Positions 1-12,302 of a stretch of 64,000 nucleotides of DNA are shown piece by piece. Source of the DNA: Sphingomicrobium astaxanthinifaciens (GTDB lineage: Bacteria; Pseudomonadota; Alphaproteobacteria; Sphingomonadales; Sphingomonadaceae); assembly GCF_022865105.1 (NCBI RefSeq), contig NZ_JAKNYM010000002.1, forward strand, positions 591,501 through 655,500, given 5' to 3'. A program made the translations under genes and the position numbers. The notes under the pieces were generated by a model. The model was not told the origin of the DNA. It worked only from the letters and a program-made list of their open reading frames with translations, and did no database searches. Position 1 is the stretch's first letter; each line of letters starts with the position of its first letter.

Positions 1-258
1 TCACTGAACGAGACGCTGTCGCGCACCATCACCACCTCGGTGGCGCTGCTGCTGGCGATCGGCGCGCTGCTCCTGTTCGGCCCCGAGGTCATCTTCGGGC
101 TGACGATCGCGATCTTCCTCGGGCTGTTCATCGGCACCTATTCGTCGATCTACGTGTCGGCGCCGCTGCTCGTGTTCCTCGGGGTCACCTCGGACAGCTT
201 CGTTCACGACGAGGACAGCGAAGATCGCCAACGCAGGGACGACGGCGCGGTCGTCTGA
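1..258 (+). CDS. secF: Protein translocase subunit SecF, C-terminal part
   Basis: The reading frame is open from base 1 and ends at TGA 256-258, so the 5' part lies outside the window. The visible 85 residues begin SLNETLSRTITTS, the segment that precedes the last membrane helices of SecF. Two hydrophobic helices follow, with the GTYSSIYVSAPLL signature, and then a short charged cytoplasmic tail. SecF works with SecD in the inner membrane and uses the proton gradient to help SecYEG export proteins. The assignment rests on this C-terminal motif only. The next gene, bamD, is also an envelope-biogenesis gene. Confidence 0.82.
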   Translation, partial: SLNETLSRTITTSVALLLAIGALLLFGPEVIFGLTIAIFLGLFIGTYSSIYVSAPLLVFLGVTSDSFVHDEDSEDRQRRDDGAVV

Positions 259-312
259 CACCGCCCTCGCAAAGCCCTTGGCGAGCGATACCCGGAAGGT
301 TAGAGAACAGTC

Positions 313-1095
313 ATGTCCATTGGTCCCACCCGCGCGGCGCTGGCCGCTGCCCTCCTCGCCCTTCCCCTGAGCGCCTGCGCCGGCGGCAGCGCGACCGAGG
401 CGGTCGATACCGCCTATGTCGCGCGCGACGTCAACACGCTCTACGCGCTCGGCAAGCAGAGCGCCGACCGCGGCCAATGGTCGCGCGCGGCGGTGGTCTT
501 CGCCGAGGTCGAGCGGCAGCACCCCTATTCGGTGTGGGCGCGGCGGGCGCAGCTGATGAGCGCCTTCTCGCACTACATGGACCGCAACTATCCCGAAGCG
601 GTCTCGGCGGCGCAGCGCTTCCTGTCGATCCACCCGGGCAACAAGGACGCGCCCTACGCCCACTATCTGATCGCGATGAGCTATTATCGCCAGATCGAGG
701 ACATCAGCCGCGACCAGAAGATCACCAGCCAGGCGCGCGACGCGTTCGGCGAGCTGATCCGCCGCTATCCCAACAGCCGCTATGCCGCCGACGCGCGGAT
801 CAAGGTGGACCTCGTCAACGACCAGCTCGCGGGCAAGGAGATGGAGGTCGGGCGCTTCTATCAGGACAACCGCCGCTGGCTCGCCGCCTCGATCCGCTTT
901 CGCAAGGTGATCGACGATTATCAGACGACGAGCCATGCGCCCGAGGCGCTGCACCGGCTGGTCGAGAGCTATCTCGCGCTCGGCATCCCCGCCGAGGCGC
1001 AGAAGGCCGCGGCCACCCTCGGCGCCAATTTTCCCGACAGCAAATGGTATGAGCGCAGCTATCGCCTCATGCAGGACCATCGCCCGCAAGGATAA
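313..1095 (+). CDS. bamD: Outer membrane assembly lipoprotein BamD
   Basis: This is a 260-residue lipoprotein of the BAM complex, which inserts beta-barrel proteins into the outer membrane. A signal peptide ends in the lipobox L19-S-A-C22, so Cys22 is the predicted lipidated residue. The rest is helical and TPR-like, with the family-typical stretches RGQWSRAAVVFAEVERQHPYS and FLSIHPGNKDAPYAHYLIAMSYY. The length matches the family (about 240-280 residues). It lies between secF and recN, and bamD-recN is a common order in alphaproteobacteria. The recN start lies only 6 bases after the stop, so the two are probably co-transcribed. Confidence 0.95.
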   Translation: MSIGPTRAALAAALLALPLSACAGGSATEAVDTAYVARDVNTLYALGKQSADRGQWSRAAVVFAEVERQHPYSVWARRAQLMSAFSHYMDRNYPEAVSAAQRFLSIHPGNKDAPYAHYLIAMSYYRQIEDISRDQKITSQARDAFGELIRRYPNSRYAADARIKVDLVNDQLAGKEMEVGRFYQDNRRWLAASIRFRKVIDDYQTTSHAPEALHRLVESYLALGIPAEAQKAAATLGANFPDSKWYERSYRLMQDHRPQG

Positions 1096-1101
1096 TCCCT
1101 G

Positions 1102-2754
1102 ATGCTCAGCCGGCTCGGCATCCGCGACATCGTTCTGGTCGAGCGGCTCGAGCTGGACTTCGCGCCGGGCCTCACCGTGCTCACGGGGGAGACCGGGGCG
1201 GGCAAGTCGATCCTGCTCGACGCGCTGGGCCTCGCGCTCGGCGCGCGCGCCGATTCGGCGCTGGTGCGCGAGGGCGCCGAGCGCGCCGAGGCGATCGCCG
1301 AGATCGAGCTGCCCGCGGGGCATCCCGCGCTGGCCATGCTCGCGCGCGAAGAGATCGAGGTCGAGCCGGGCGAAGCGCTCATCCTCCAGCGTCGCCTCAA
1401 GGCCGATGGCGGCTCGTCGGCCAAGGTCGCGGGCCAGAGCGTGCCCGCCCGCATCGCCCGCGCGCTCGGCGAGACGATGGTCGAGATCCACGGCCAGCAC
1501 GCCGACCGCGGGCTCTTGGACGCCAAGGCGCATCGCGGACTGCTCGATGCCTTCGGGCAAGTCGACACGCGCGAGGTGGAGGGGGCCTGGTCGCGGTTGT
1601 CGGCGCTGCGCCGCGAGCGCGACGAGCTTGCGGCGAAAGCCGAGGCGGCGGCGGCGGACCGCGAATGGCTCGACCATGCGATCGAGGAACTCGACGCGCT
1701 CGCCCCCCAGCCGGGGGAGGAAGAGGAACTGGCGGGGCTGCGCCAGCAGATGAAGGATGCGGCGCGGATCGAGGACGACCTGTCGGCGATCGACCCGCTG
1801 CTCAACGGCGGCGAGGGGGCGCTGTCGCAGATGCGGCAGGCGGCGCGCGCGTTCGGCCGCGTCCACGAGGTGCACGAGGGGCTGGCGAGCGCGCTTGCGG
1901 CGATCGACCGCGCGATCATCGAGGCCGACGAGGCCGAACGGCTGTTCGCCGAGGCGCGCGCCGAACTGGTGCACGACCCGCGCGTGCTCGACGAGGCCGA
2001 GGAGCGGCTGTTCGCGCTGCGCGGGGCGGCGCGCAAGCACCGCGTCGATGTCGAGGGGCTAGCGAAATTGCGCGACGAACTGCACGAGCGGCGCAGCGCG
2101 ATCGAGACGGGGAGCGAGCGATTGAAGGCGCTCGAGGGCGAGATCCTTGCCGCCGAGGCGGTCTATGACGCGGCCGCCGATGCGCTGTCGGGCGCGCGCG
2201 AGGCGGCGGCGGCGCGGCTCGACGCGCGGGTCGCCGAGGAACTGGCGCCCTTGAAGCTGGGCGATGCGCGCTTCGTCACCGAGCTTACCCCGAGCGAACC
2301 CGGCCCGCACGGCATCGACCGCGTCGAATTCACCATCTCGACCAACCCGGGATCGCCCTTCGGGCCGCTCGGCAAGATCGCGAGCGGCGGCGAATTGTCG
2401 CGCTTCCTGCTGGCGATCCGCGTCGCGCTCGCCGAGGTCGGCGGGGCGGGGACGATCATCTTCGACGAGATCGACCGCGGCGTGGGCGGCGCGGTGGCGA
2501 GCGCGATCGGCGACCGGCTGGCGCGGCTCGCGCAACAGCACCAGGTGCTGGTGGTCACCCACAGCCCGCAGGTGGCGGCGCGCGGGCAGCATCATTTGCG
2601 CATCGCCAAGGCGAGCGAGGGCACGGTCACGCGCACCTCGGTCGAGCTGCTCGGGCCCCACGAGCGGCGCGAGGAGATCGCGCGCATGCTGTCGGGGGCG
2701 GCGGTTACCGACGAAGCGCGCGCGGCGGCGGCCAAACTGATGGAAGCGGCCTGA
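1102..2754 (+). CDS. recN: DNA repair protein RecN
   Basis: RecN is a 550-residue SMC-like ATPase that acts at DNA double-strand breaks. The Walker A motif GETGAGKS is at residues 29-36. A long alanine- and glutamate-rich helical middle follows, then the ABC signature SGGELSR (about 428-434) and the Walker B region IIFDEIDRGVGG. The length is normal. It starts 6 bases after bamD, so it probably has no promoter of its own. I see no LexA-type operator directly in front of it, unlike recN of many enteric bacteria. Very long open frames on the opposite strand here are GC-bias shadows. Confidence 0.95.
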   Translation: MLSRLGIRDIVLVERLELDFAPGLTVLTGETGAGKSILLDALGLALGARADSALVREGAERAEAIAEIELPAGHPALAMLAREEIEVEPGEALILQRRLKADGGSSAKVAGQSVPARIARALGETMVEIHGQHADRGLLDAKAHRGLLDAFGQVDTREVEGAWSRLSALRRERDELAAKAEAAAADREWLDHAIEELDALAPQPGEEEELAGLRQQMKDAARIEDDLSAIDPLLNGGEGALSQMRQAARAFGRVHEVHEGLASALAAIDRAIIEADEAERLFAEARAELVHDPRVLDEAEERLFALRGAARKHRVDVEGLAKLRDELHERRSAIETGSERLKALEGEILAAEAVYDAAADALSGAREAAAARLDARVAEELAPLKLGDARFVTELTPSEPGPHGIDRVEFTISTNPGSPFGPLGKIASGGELSRFLLAIRVALAEVGGAGTIIFDEIDRGVGGAVASAIGDRLARLAQQHQVLVVTHSPQVAARGQHHLRIAKASEGTVTRTSVELLGPHERREEIARMLSGAAVTDEARAAAAKLMEAA

Positions 2755-2776
2755 GGGCCCGGCAGGGAGAGAGACG

Positions 2777-3507
2777 ATGAACCGACGCGAGATGAGCCAG
2801 ACGCACGAGGCCACCGAGCTCCTTCACGAGGTCTTCGACGACGGCAGCGGGATGGCGCGACCCGGGGTCGTCATCCTGCCGAGCTTCGCCAACCGCGGGC
2901 CGGTCGAGGTGGCGCATGCCGAACGGCTGGTCGCGCTCGGCTATTCGGTGCTCGCCGCCGACATCTTCGGCAAGGACATGCTCGGGCTCGATGTCGGCAA
3001 GGACGAGGACAAGCAGCGCGCCTTCGACACCATGAACGAGAAGATGGAGGACCGCGGCGGCTTCGTGAAGCAGCAGCAGGCGATCCTCGAGTTCGCGCGC
3101 GGGCTCGATGTCATCGACGGTGACTGCATCGCGGTGATGGGGTTCTGCTTCGGCGGGCTGTGCACGCTCGACCTTGCGCGCTCGGGCGCCGATTTCCAGG
3201 TCGCGGGAAGCTTCCACGGGCTGCTCAAGGTGCCCAATTTCAAGACCGTGAAGATCAAGCCCAAGGTCGCGGTCTTCCACGGCTGGGACGATCCGATGGC
3301 GCCCCCCGCCGACGTCGTCGCGCTGGGGCAGGAATTGACCGAGCAGGGGGCGTGCGACTGGCAGGTCCATGCCTATGGCGGGGTCGGCCATGCCTTCACC
3401 AACCCGCAGGCGGGCAAGCTCGGGATCGACGGGGTCGCCTTTGACGACAATGCCGCGAGCCGCAGCTGGGACAGCTTCTGCGACCTGCTCGAGGCGACCT
3501 TCCGGAA

Positions 3508-3511
<4 letters not shown>
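2777..3511 (+). CDS. Dienelactone hydrolase family protein
   Basis: This 244-residue alpha/beta hydrolase resembles dienelactone hydrolase. The nucleophile is Cys124 in GFCFGG, the acid is an Asp in the HGWDDP segment (171-172), and the base is His205 in GVGHAF. That gives the Cys-Asp-His triad of the family. Cytosolic dienelactone hydrolases open lactone rings in aromatic degradation, but no catabolic neighbours are present, so the natural substrate is unknown. A GGGAGAGAGACG sequence precedes the ATG. The stop overlaps the next gene's start (ATGA at 3508-3511). Confidence 0.88.
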
Positions 3512-6396
<2,885 letters not shown>

Positions 6397-6416
6397 GGGA
6401 GATGCGGACTAGCGTC

Positions 6417-6458
6417 AAAAAACGAAGGGTCCACCCGTAAACGGGGTTTTTAACTTCG
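6417..6458 (-). terminator. Possible rho-independent terminator after prmA
   Basis: Read on the minus strand, CGAAG (6458-6454) pairs with CTTCG (6427-6423). A smaller inner hairpin, CCCG-TTTA-CGGG, lies between them. A run of six T (6422-6417) follows. The site sits between the end of prmA and the start of the RlpA-like gene. The stem is short, so this is a moderate call. Confidence 0.4.
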
Positions 6459-6488
6459 AGTCGTTTCCCGCTTGCGACGAGCTGCGGA

Positions 6489-7379
6489 TCAGGCGGGTCT
6501 TTCGAGCCGCAGGACGCGCCATTCACCCGTTCCGCGATCGATACAATCGAGCCCCTGCGCGGTGTAGGCGGCGGCCACGCGGTCGGCCTGGTCGTCGAGC
6601 AGCCCCGACAGGATCATCGTCCCCCCGGGCGCAAGCGCGGCGGCGAACCCGGGGGCAAGGTCGATCAGCGGGCCGGCGAGGATGTTGGCGATGAGCAGGT
6701 CGAAGGGCTTGGCGTTGGCGATCAGCGGATGGCCGAGCCCGGGGGCGGTGAGCAGCAGGACATGCCCCGCGCCCTCGCCGGTGGGGATATGGTTGCGGCT
6801 GGCATTGTCCTCGGCGACCTCGATCGCGACGGGGTCGATGTCCGAGGCGATGATCCGCGCCTCGGGCCAGAGCCGCAGCGCGGCGAAGGCGAGCAGCCCG
6901 GTCCCGGTGCCGATATCGGCGATGTTGCTGAACCGGCGGCCCTCGCTGCCGAGCCGGTCGATCGCCTCGAGGCAGCCGGCGGTGGTGGCATGCTGCCCGG
7001 TGCCGAAGGCGAGCCCCGCCTCGACGGTGAAATCGACGACGCCCTCGCGCTCGTCGGCGGGGTGGTGCGGGGTGTGGACGTAGAAGCGCCCGGCGCGGAT
7101 CGGTTCGATCCCGGCCTGGCTCATGGTCACCCAATCCTCCTCGTCGAGATGCTCGACGACCGGCTCGCCGGGGGCGAGGCGGCGCAGGAGGATGAGGTCC
7201 TGCGTGCTCGGCTGCTCCTCGAAATAGGCGCGCAGGCGCCATTCGTCGGGCTTGTCCTCGTCGGGCTCGTCGGCGCTCAGCACGGGGGGCGTGTCGTGGA
7301 GCGCGAACAGTTCGTCACCGCTGTCGGCGATGCGCTCGGCCTCGGCCTTGGTGCACGGCAGGGTGACGCGCCAGCTCAT
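6489..7379 (-). CDS. prmA: Ribosomal protein L11 methyltransferase PrmA
   Basis: PrmA trimethylates ribosomal protein L11 using S-adenosylmethionine. The 296-residue protein carries the SAM-binding motif IADIGTGTGLLAFAALRL, preceded by the family segment FGTGQHATTAGCLEAI. ATG 7379 is chosen because it overlaps the upstream metallo-beta-lactamase stop as ATGA. The frame is open further upstream, but only as an overlap with that gene. The order SDR, beta-lactamase, prmA on one strand with overlapping ends suggests one transcript. Confidence 0.93.
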   Translation of the reverse strand: MSWRVTLPCTKAEAERIADSGDELFALHDTPPVLSADEPDEDKPDEWRLRAYFEEQPSTQDLILLRRLAPGEPVVEHLDEEDWVTMSQAGIEPIRAGRFYVHTPHHPADEREGVVDFTVEAGLAFGTGQHATTAGCLEAIDRLGSEGRRFSNIADIGTGTGLLAFAALRLWPEARIIASDIDPVAIEVAEDNASRNHIPTGEGAGHVLLLTAPGLGHPLIANAKPFDLLIANILAGPLIDLAPGFAAALAPGGTMILSGLLDDQADRVAAAYTAQGLDCIDRGTGEWRVLRLERPA

Positions 7380-8326
7380 AGGGTCGGCGCGGCCGCGTCC
7401 ATCGTGCGCAAGTCGCGCATCTCGCCGGTCTCGCGCGCGAGCCGCTGCTCGAGCTTGTCGCGCTGCGCGCGCGCATAGGCGGCGCAGGCGCCGGGCTCGA
7501 CGACGCGATCCTCGCCGAAGCGCTCGATCATGTTGCTGGCGCTCGGGTGCGGGGTGAGGAGGATGTCGCAGTCGAGCGCCTCGATACGGTCGAGCGAGGC
7601 GCGGAAGGCGTCGAGATAGGCGGGATGGTCGGTGAACCTGTAGGTCTCGCTGCTGACGGGCGAGAGGCTGTCGACATAGGCGATGCGATGGCAGGCCTGC
7701 GGACCGCAATCCTCCCACGTCCAGCTCAGCGCGCCGGGGCTGTGGCCCGGGGTCTCGAGCATGCGCACGCGCAGCCCGCCGAGCCCGACCTCCTCGCCGT
7801 CGACGAGCAGGTCGTCGACCGCGATCGGGGCATAGCGCTCGTGCATCCCGGCCTGCGGGTCCTCGGGGGCCAGTTGGCCGGCCTCGAGCCAGCGCGCGGC
7901 CTCGCCCGAGACCATCCGCGCCTGCGTCATCGCCTTGAGCTTGGCGAGCCCGCCGACATGGTCGTGATGTTCGTGGCTGTGGCTCATCCAGTAGACGTGG
8001 CGCAGCGAGAAGCCGAGCGTGCGGATGTTCTCGGCGATGAGGTCGGCGGCGGCGGCGGTGCCGCCGTCGATCAGCATGTGCCCCTCCGCGCTGGTGATGA
8101 GCACCGCGCTCACCCCGCAGGTGCCCACGAGATAGCTGTTGCCGTGGACATGGACGGGCGGCGCGGGCTTGTCCCAGTCGTCCCAGTCGGTGCAGGCGGC
8201 GGCATAGGCGGCCGGCTCGAACGGGCGCGGCGGCGTCTCGCTGGTGAGCGCGGGGCCGAGGTCGATGGCACAGCCGGCGAGCAGCGCGGGCAGCGCGGCG
8301 AGGAGGAAGGGGCGCTTAGCGGACAA
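7376..8326 (-). CDS. Subclass B3 metallo-beta-lactamase, predicted lipoprotein
   Basis: This 316-residue exported zinc hydrolase has all six B3 ligand positions: H118, H120, D122 and H123 in HSHEHHDH, H195 in ETPGHSPG, and H260 in LTPHPS. The segment GVSAVLITSAEGHMLIDGG is also typical of B3 enzymes. The start is taken as TTG 8326, because GGAG lies 6 bases before it on the minus strand. It begins a lipoprotein signal peptide with lipobox L-A-G-C19, and upstream residues would overlap the SDR gene heavily. B3 enzymes hydrolyse beta-lactams, often carbapenems. Activity here is inferred from the ligands and untested. It overlaps the SDR gene by 11 bases and prmA by 4. Confidence 0.88.
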   Translation of the reverse strand: MSAKRPFLLAALPALLAGCAIDLGPALTSETPPRPFEPAAYAAACTDWDDWDKPAPPVHVHGNSYLVGTCGVSAVLITSAEGHMLIDGGTAAAADLIAENIRTLGFSLRHVYWMSHSHEHHDHVGGLAKLKAMTQARMVSGEAARWLEAGQLAPEDPQAGMHERYAPIAVDDLLVDGEEVGLGGLRVRMLETPGHSPGALSWTWEDCGPQACHRIAYVDSLSPVSSETYRFTDHPAYLDAFRASLDRIEALDCDILLTPHPSASNMIERFGEDRVVEPGACAAYARAQRDKLEQRLARETGEMRDLRTMDAAAPTL

Positions 8327-9026
8327 AACTGGCTCCGTTGACGTCGAGGATCGCGCCGGTGGCGCTGGCGGGGGCGGTGGTGGCGAGCCAGCGGATGGTC
8401 TCGCCGATTTCGGCGGGCTCGGCAACCTTGCCGAGCGGGATGTCGGCGAGCAGCTGCGCGCCGCCGCGGCTGGCGAGATAGTCCTCGGCCATCCCGGTCA
8501 TGGTAAAGCCGGGGCAGACCGCGAAGGCGAGGATGCCCTCGTGCGCGTAGCCGCGCGCGATCGACTTGGTCATCGCGACCATCCCCGCCTTGGCGGCGGC
8601 ATAGTGCCAGTGGCGGGGCGAATCGCCGCGATAGGCGGCGCGGCTTGCGACGTTGACGATGCGGCCCGGCGCGTCCTCGGGGCGGCTGCGGAAATGGGCG
8701 ATGGCGAGGCGGCACAGGTCGGCGCTGGCCTGCAGGTTGACCTGCAGGGTGCGCCCCCAGGCGGCGTGCCAGTCGGCGTCGCTGGCATTGTCGTCGACGG
8801 CCTCGAACACGCCCGCGTTGTTGACGAGCACGTCGATCCGCTGGTCGAGCGCGGCGAACGCCTCTTCCCACAATCGGCGCGGCGCGGCGGGATCGGTGAA
8901 GTCGGCGGCGAGGAGGTCGCCCCCGCCGCTGGTCGAGGAGCCGATGACGCGGTGGCCCTCGGCGCGCAGCGCGTCGAGGGCGGCCTTGCCGATGCCGCGG
9001 CTCGCGCCGGTGATCAGGATATGCAT
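8316..9026 (-). CDS. SDR family NAD(P)-dependent oxidoreductase
   Basis: This 236-residue classical short-chain dehydrogenase has the nucleotide-binding TGASRGIG at 6-13, NNAG at 69-72, catalytic S128, and Y142-x3-K146 (YAAAK). The C-terminal ATGAILDVNGASF is typical of FabG-like members. The substrate cannot be read from the sequence. It appears to be the first gene of a three-gene minus-strand operon with the metallo-beta-lactamase and prmA. Confidence 0.9.
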   Translation of the reverse strand: MHILITGASRGIGKAALDALRAEGHRVIGSSTSGGGDLLAADFTDPAAPRRLWEEAFAALDQRIDVLVNNAGVFEAVDDNASDADWHAAWGRTLQVNLQASADLCRLAIAHFRSRPEDAPGRIVNVASRAAYRGDSPRHWHYAAAKAGMVAMTKSIARGYAHEGILAFAVCPGFTMTGMAEDYLASRGGAQLLADIPLGKVAEPAEIGETIRWLATTAPASATGAILDVNGASFVR

Positions 9027-9079
9027 GCGCTTCCCCTAGCGCGGCCGGGCCGCGCGCGCAAAGCGGGTCGCGGCGCGGC

Positions 9080-10384
9080 TCAGGCGGCCGAGACGTTGAG
9101 CGCGAATTCCTCCGAGGCCGAGGAGAAGTGCTCGATCTGCTGCGTGAAGTCGTCGAAATCGGAGCGCACCGCGCCGATCGAACCGGCGACCAGTTCGGTC
9201 TCGCCGCGGATCGAGGCGATGGTCGAGCTCATCGAATCGGCGGCGAGCGCGGTCTCGTCGACCGCGGCGGTGATCGTCGTCACGGTCTGCGCCTGCTGCT
9301 CCATCGCCTCGCGGATGCGCTCGGCGCTGGCCTGCACCTCGCCGACCGTCTGGCGAATCGCCGCGTTGGAGGCGACGGTCTGCCCGGTCGCCTCGGTGAT
9401 CGCGCCGATCTTGGCGGCGATGTCGTCGGTCGCGCGCGCGGTCTGGTTGGCGAGGCTCTTGACCTCCTGTGCGACGACCGCGAAGCCGCGCCCCGCATCG
9501 CCCGCGCGCGCCGCCTCGATGGTGGCGTTCAAGGCGAGCAAGTTGGTCTGGCCGGCGATGTCGCGGATGAGCCCGAGGATTTCCTCGATCGAGGAGACGT
9601 GGAGCTTGAGCGCGTCTGAAGTGGCGACCGCCTTGTGCGCCTCGTCGCCCGCGCGAGCGGCGATGTCGGCGGAGGTCTCGACCTCGAGCCGCGCGTCCTC
9701 GATCGCGCGGATCAGCCCGGCGGCGGTCTGCGCCGCCTCGCGCATCGCGGCGGCCGACTGCTCGGCGGCGGCGGCGACCTCGCTGGTCTTGCCGAGCATG
9801 CCGCTGGCGCTCTTGGCGCTCTCGTCGGCGCGGCCGAGCATGCCCTTGGCCTTGCTCGCCGCGGTGGCCGAAATCTGCTTCACCTTGCGCTGGAACAGGC
9901 GGCTGTGGACCGAGCGTTCCTCGGCTGCCTCGCGCGCCTCGCACACCGCGACCTGCGCGAGGATGATGTCGGCCGAGTAGAGCATGGTGGTCAGCACCGC
10001 ATCGCACAGCCGGCCAATCATCGCGGGATCGCTCGCGAACTTGCGCCGGGCGGCGGCCATGATCGCCATCGTCATGCGGCTGCGCTTCACGTTCCACTGC
10101 GGGATTGCCACTTCCTCGCCGAACAGCCCGATGCCGATCTGGGCGACGTCGCGGATCCATTGGTCGCCGAGCGCCTGGTCGAACAGCCGACGCACGAAAT
10201 CCTCGCCGCGGGCGCCCAATTCGGCGCGCGCGGCGGCGATCAGTTCCTCTTCCAGCGCGGGCCAGATCTCGGGGTGCGCGGCAACGAACTCCTCGTTGCT
10301 GAGATAGGCCTCGACGCGCGCCGCGACCTGTTGGTCGCTGATCGGCCGGAGCGCCTTCATCTTGCGTTGCGAAATCTCGGTCAT
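9080..10384 (-). CDS. Cytosolic methyl-accepting chemotaxis-type receptor (downstream copy)
   Basis: This 434-residue protein has no membrane segment. Residues about 1-170 form a helical sensor region that looks globin-coupled-sensor-like in outline, but I cannot find a convincing proximal heme histidine. The C-terminal half is an MCP signalling coiled coil. Its hairpin tip reads [23 protein letters not shown] followed by [15 protein letters not shown]. Such proteins normally control CheA through CheW. No che genes are in the window. It lies 22 bases downstream of a paralogue, and the two signalling modules are almost identical at DNA level; the sensor regions differ. Confidence 0.85.
   Translation of the reverse strand: MTEISQRKMKALRPISDQQVAARVEAYLSNEEFVAAHPEIWPALEEELIAAARAELGARGEDFVRRLFDQALGDQWIRDVAQIGIGLFGEEVAIPQWNVKRSRMTMAIMAAARRKFASDPAMIGRLCDAVLTTMLYSADIILAQVAVCEAREAAEERSVHSRLFQRKVKQISATAASKAKGMLGRADESAKSASGMLGKTSEVAAAAEQSAAAMREAAQTAAGLIRAIEDARLEVETSADIAARAGDEAHKAVATSDALKLHVSSIEEILGLIRDIAGQTNLLALNATIEAARAGDAGRGFAVVAQEVKSLANQTARATDDIAAKIGAITEATGQTVASNAAIRQTVGEVQASAERIREAMEQQAQTVTTITAAVDETALAADSMSSTIASIRGETELVAGSIGAVRSDFDDFTQQIEHFSSASEEFALNVSAA
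9210..9815 (-). repeat. Direct repeat: MCP signalling module, copy 1
   Basis: This block aligns without gaps to 10534-11139 at a constant offset of 1324 bases, with only scattered substitutions. Stretches of tens of bases are identical, for example around 9421-9520 against 10745-10844. The two genes therefore share a recently duplicated or gene-converted module. Confidence 0.85.
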
Positions 10385-10406
10385 GGCCCCTCTTCTCGTG
10401 CCCGGT

Positions 10407-11753
10407 CTAGACGGCGAAACGCGATACGAACTGCTGGGTGGTCTCGCGGAAGTCGCTGATCTGGTCGTTGAAGCGCGCGAACCCTTCCTCGACCCCGTCG
10501 AAATCCTTGGCGACGGTCTCGGTGTCGGCGCGGATCGTGGCGATGGTCGAGCTCATCGAATCGGCGGCCAGCGCGGTCTCGTCGACCGCGGCGGTGATCG
10601 TGGTCACGGTCTGCGCCTGCTGCTCCATCGCCTCGCGGATGCGGTCGGCCGATTTCTGCACGTCCTCGACGGTGGCGCGGATCGAGGCGTTGGTGTCGAC
10701 CGTCTTCTTGGTCGATTCGGTGATGCCCGCGATCTTCGCGGCGATGTCGTCGGTCGCGCGCGCGGTCTGGTTGGCGAGGCTCTTGACCTCCTGAGCGACG
10801 ACCGCGAAGCCGCGCCCCGCATCGCCCGCGCGCGCCGCCTCGATGGTGGCGTTGAGCGCGAGCAGGTTGGTCTGGCCGGCGATGTCGCGGATCAGCCCGA
10901 GGATCGATTCGATCGCCTCGACATGCCCCGACAGCGCTTCCGACACCTGCACCGCCTCGGTGGCCTGGCTGCCCGCACGGTTGGCGACGTCGGCGGCGGT
11001 CTCGACCTCGTTGCGCGCATCCTCGATGGCGCGGATCAGCCCGGCGGCGGTCTGCGCCGCCTCGCGCATCGCGACCGCGCTCTGTTCGGCGGCGGCGGCG
11101 ACCTCGCTGGTCTTGCCGAGCATGCCGCGCGCGCTCGCGGCCGAGACGGTGGCGCGTTCGCGCAGCGAGCGGCTCTCGGCCGAGCAGCGCTCGACCACGC
11201 CGAGCACCTTGTCGTTGAATTCGCCCGCCTGCCGCGACTGCACCAGTTCGGCCTCGGCGCGGGTGATCGAGATGGCGTGGTGGATGAAACAGTCGATCTC
11301 GAGCGCCTGCAGGTCGGACAGCGTGCGCGCGAAGGCGACCGTCTGTTCCTCGCTGATCGCGGCCGCGCGGATCGCCACGAACGCGGCCTCGGTCTGGGCG
11401 GCGACCGCGGCGAGCAGCGTCGACAGGCTGATCCCGTTGGCCAGCGAATCCTCGACGAAGTCGCGGCTCTGCTCGATCCAGCCCGAATCCTCGAGGTTCT
11501 GGAACTTGCGGCGGATATAGGGCGCGATGTCCTGCGCCAGCTTCTCGATGCGCGTCGCCGAGAAGTCGCCGCTGACCTCGGGCGAGCGGGCGTAGCGGCG
11601 CCAGAATTCGCGCGCCATTTCCTGCTCGACCCCCTCGACCGCCTCGTAGAGCATGCGCGCCCGGTGCGGGAGGTCGCCCGAAAGGTCGTACATGGAGAGC
11701 CCGCGGCTCACATCATAGTCGGCGTCGACCTGCTGCTGGATCACCTTGTTCAT
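10407..11753 (-). CDS. Cytosolic methyl-accepting chemotaxis-type receptor (upstream copy)
   Basis: This 448-residue protein has the same plan as its downstream neighbour: no membrane helix, a helical sensor region (about 1-190, including [21 protein letters not shown]) and an MCP signalling coiled coil with the same tip sequence. The sensor is reminiscent of globin-coupled sensors, but heme binding cannot be confirmed. ATG 11753 (MNKVIQQQ) is chosen because the longer open frame runs back through the sdhC promoter region. It probably heads a two-gene operon and diverges from sdhCDA. Confidence 0.85.
   Translation of the reverse strand: MNKVIQQQVDADYDVSRGLSMYDLSGDLPHRARMLYEAVEGVEQEMAREFWRRYARSPEVSGDFSATRIEKLAQDIAPYIRRKFQNLEDSGWIEQSRDFVEDSLANGISLSTLLAAVAAQTEAAFVAIRAAAISEEQTVAFARTLSDLQALEIDCFIHHAISITRAEAELVQSRQAGEFNDKVLGVVERCSAESRSLRERATVSAASARGMLGKTSEVAAAAEQSAVAMREAAQTAAGLIRAIEDARNEVETAADVANRAGSQATEAVQVSEALSGHVEAIESILGLIRDIAGQTNLLALNATIEAARAGDAGRGFAVVAQEVKSLANQTARATDDIAAKIAGITESTKKTVDTNASIRATVEDVQKSADRIREAMEQQAQTVTTITAAVDETALAADSMSSTIATIRADTETVAKDFDGVEEGFARFNDQISDFRETTQQFVSRFAV
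10534..11139 (-). repeat. Direct repeat: MCP signalling module, copy 2
   Basis: This is the partner of the block at 9210-9815, at constant offset 1324 and with no insertions or deletions visible. The similarity stops at the sensor regions, which are clearly diverged. Confidence 0.85.
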
Positions 11754-11909
11754 GCTCGTCTTGTCGTCCTTGCGCACAGTGGGTTTCAGGCTGTGCACCC
11801 GGCTTACGGCCGAAGTGGTTAAGAGCGGGTTAGCCGGTGCGCCGCCTTGCCATGTATTTGCGCATTCCCTATCGGGTGAGCGCTTGAATTTCCTGATGTG
11901 AGGAATTGG
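11754..11909. promoter_or_regulatory. Divergent intergenic region with candidate sdhCDA promoter
   Basis: This 156-base region separates the MCP gene (minus) from sdhC (plus). On the plus strand, TTGCCA (11847-11852) and TATCGG (11870-11875) are 17 bases apart, a plausible sigma-70-type promoter about 35 bases before the sdhC start. An inverted repeat, GCACAG (11774-11779) and CTGTGC (11791-11796), lies nearer the MCP gene and could be an operator. AGGA at 11901-11904 is the sdhC ribosome binding site and fixes its start. Confidence 0.4.
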
Positions 11910-12302
11910 ATGAACGCGCCCTCCTCGCGGCCCTTGTCGCCGCACCTGTCGATCTATCGCTGGCAGCCGCACATGCTGGTCTCGATCCTGCACCGGATCA
12001 CCGGCGCGGGGCTGACCACCGTCGGGCTCGCCGTGCTGGCCTGGTGGCTGGTGGCGCTGGCCTCGGGGGCCGAAGCCTATGCCGCCTTCGAGGGGGCGAT
12101 GGGCTCGCTCCCCGGCCAGCTCGTGCTGGTGGGGCTGAGCTGGGCCTTCTTCCAGCACCTGTTCTCGGGGCTGCGCCACCTCGTCCTCGACATGGGGGCG
12201 GGCTATGAACTCAAGGTCAACCGCTTCTGGGCGGTGATGACGATCGCCGCCTCGGTCTTTGCCACCGCGCTGCTGTGGGCGGTCCTGAAGGGGGTGATCT
12301 GA
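11910..12302 (+). CDS. sdhC: Succinate dehydrogenase cytochrome b556 subunit SdhC
   Basis: SdhC is one of the two membrane anchors of respiratory complex II and helps bind heme b and ubiquinone. The 130-residue protein contains the family signature [25 protein letters not shown] and three hydrophobic helices. The [12 protein letters not shown] stretch includes candidate heme-ligand histidines. ATG 11910 is used because AGGA lies 5 bases before it; an upstream GTG has no such site. The stop overlaps the sdhD start (TGATG). Confidence 0.93.
   Translation: MNAPSSRPLSPHLSIYRWQPHMLVSILHRITGAGLTTVGLAVLAWWLVALASGAEAYAAFEGAMGSLPGQLVLVGLSWAFFQHLFSGLRHLVLDMGAGYELKVNRFWAVMTIAASVFATALLWAVLKGVI

Noticed and set aside
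1-2040. 679-codon minus-strand frame opposite secF, bamD and recN
   Set aside because: It overlaps three well-supported plus-strand genes and shows no domain. It is another GC-bias shadow.
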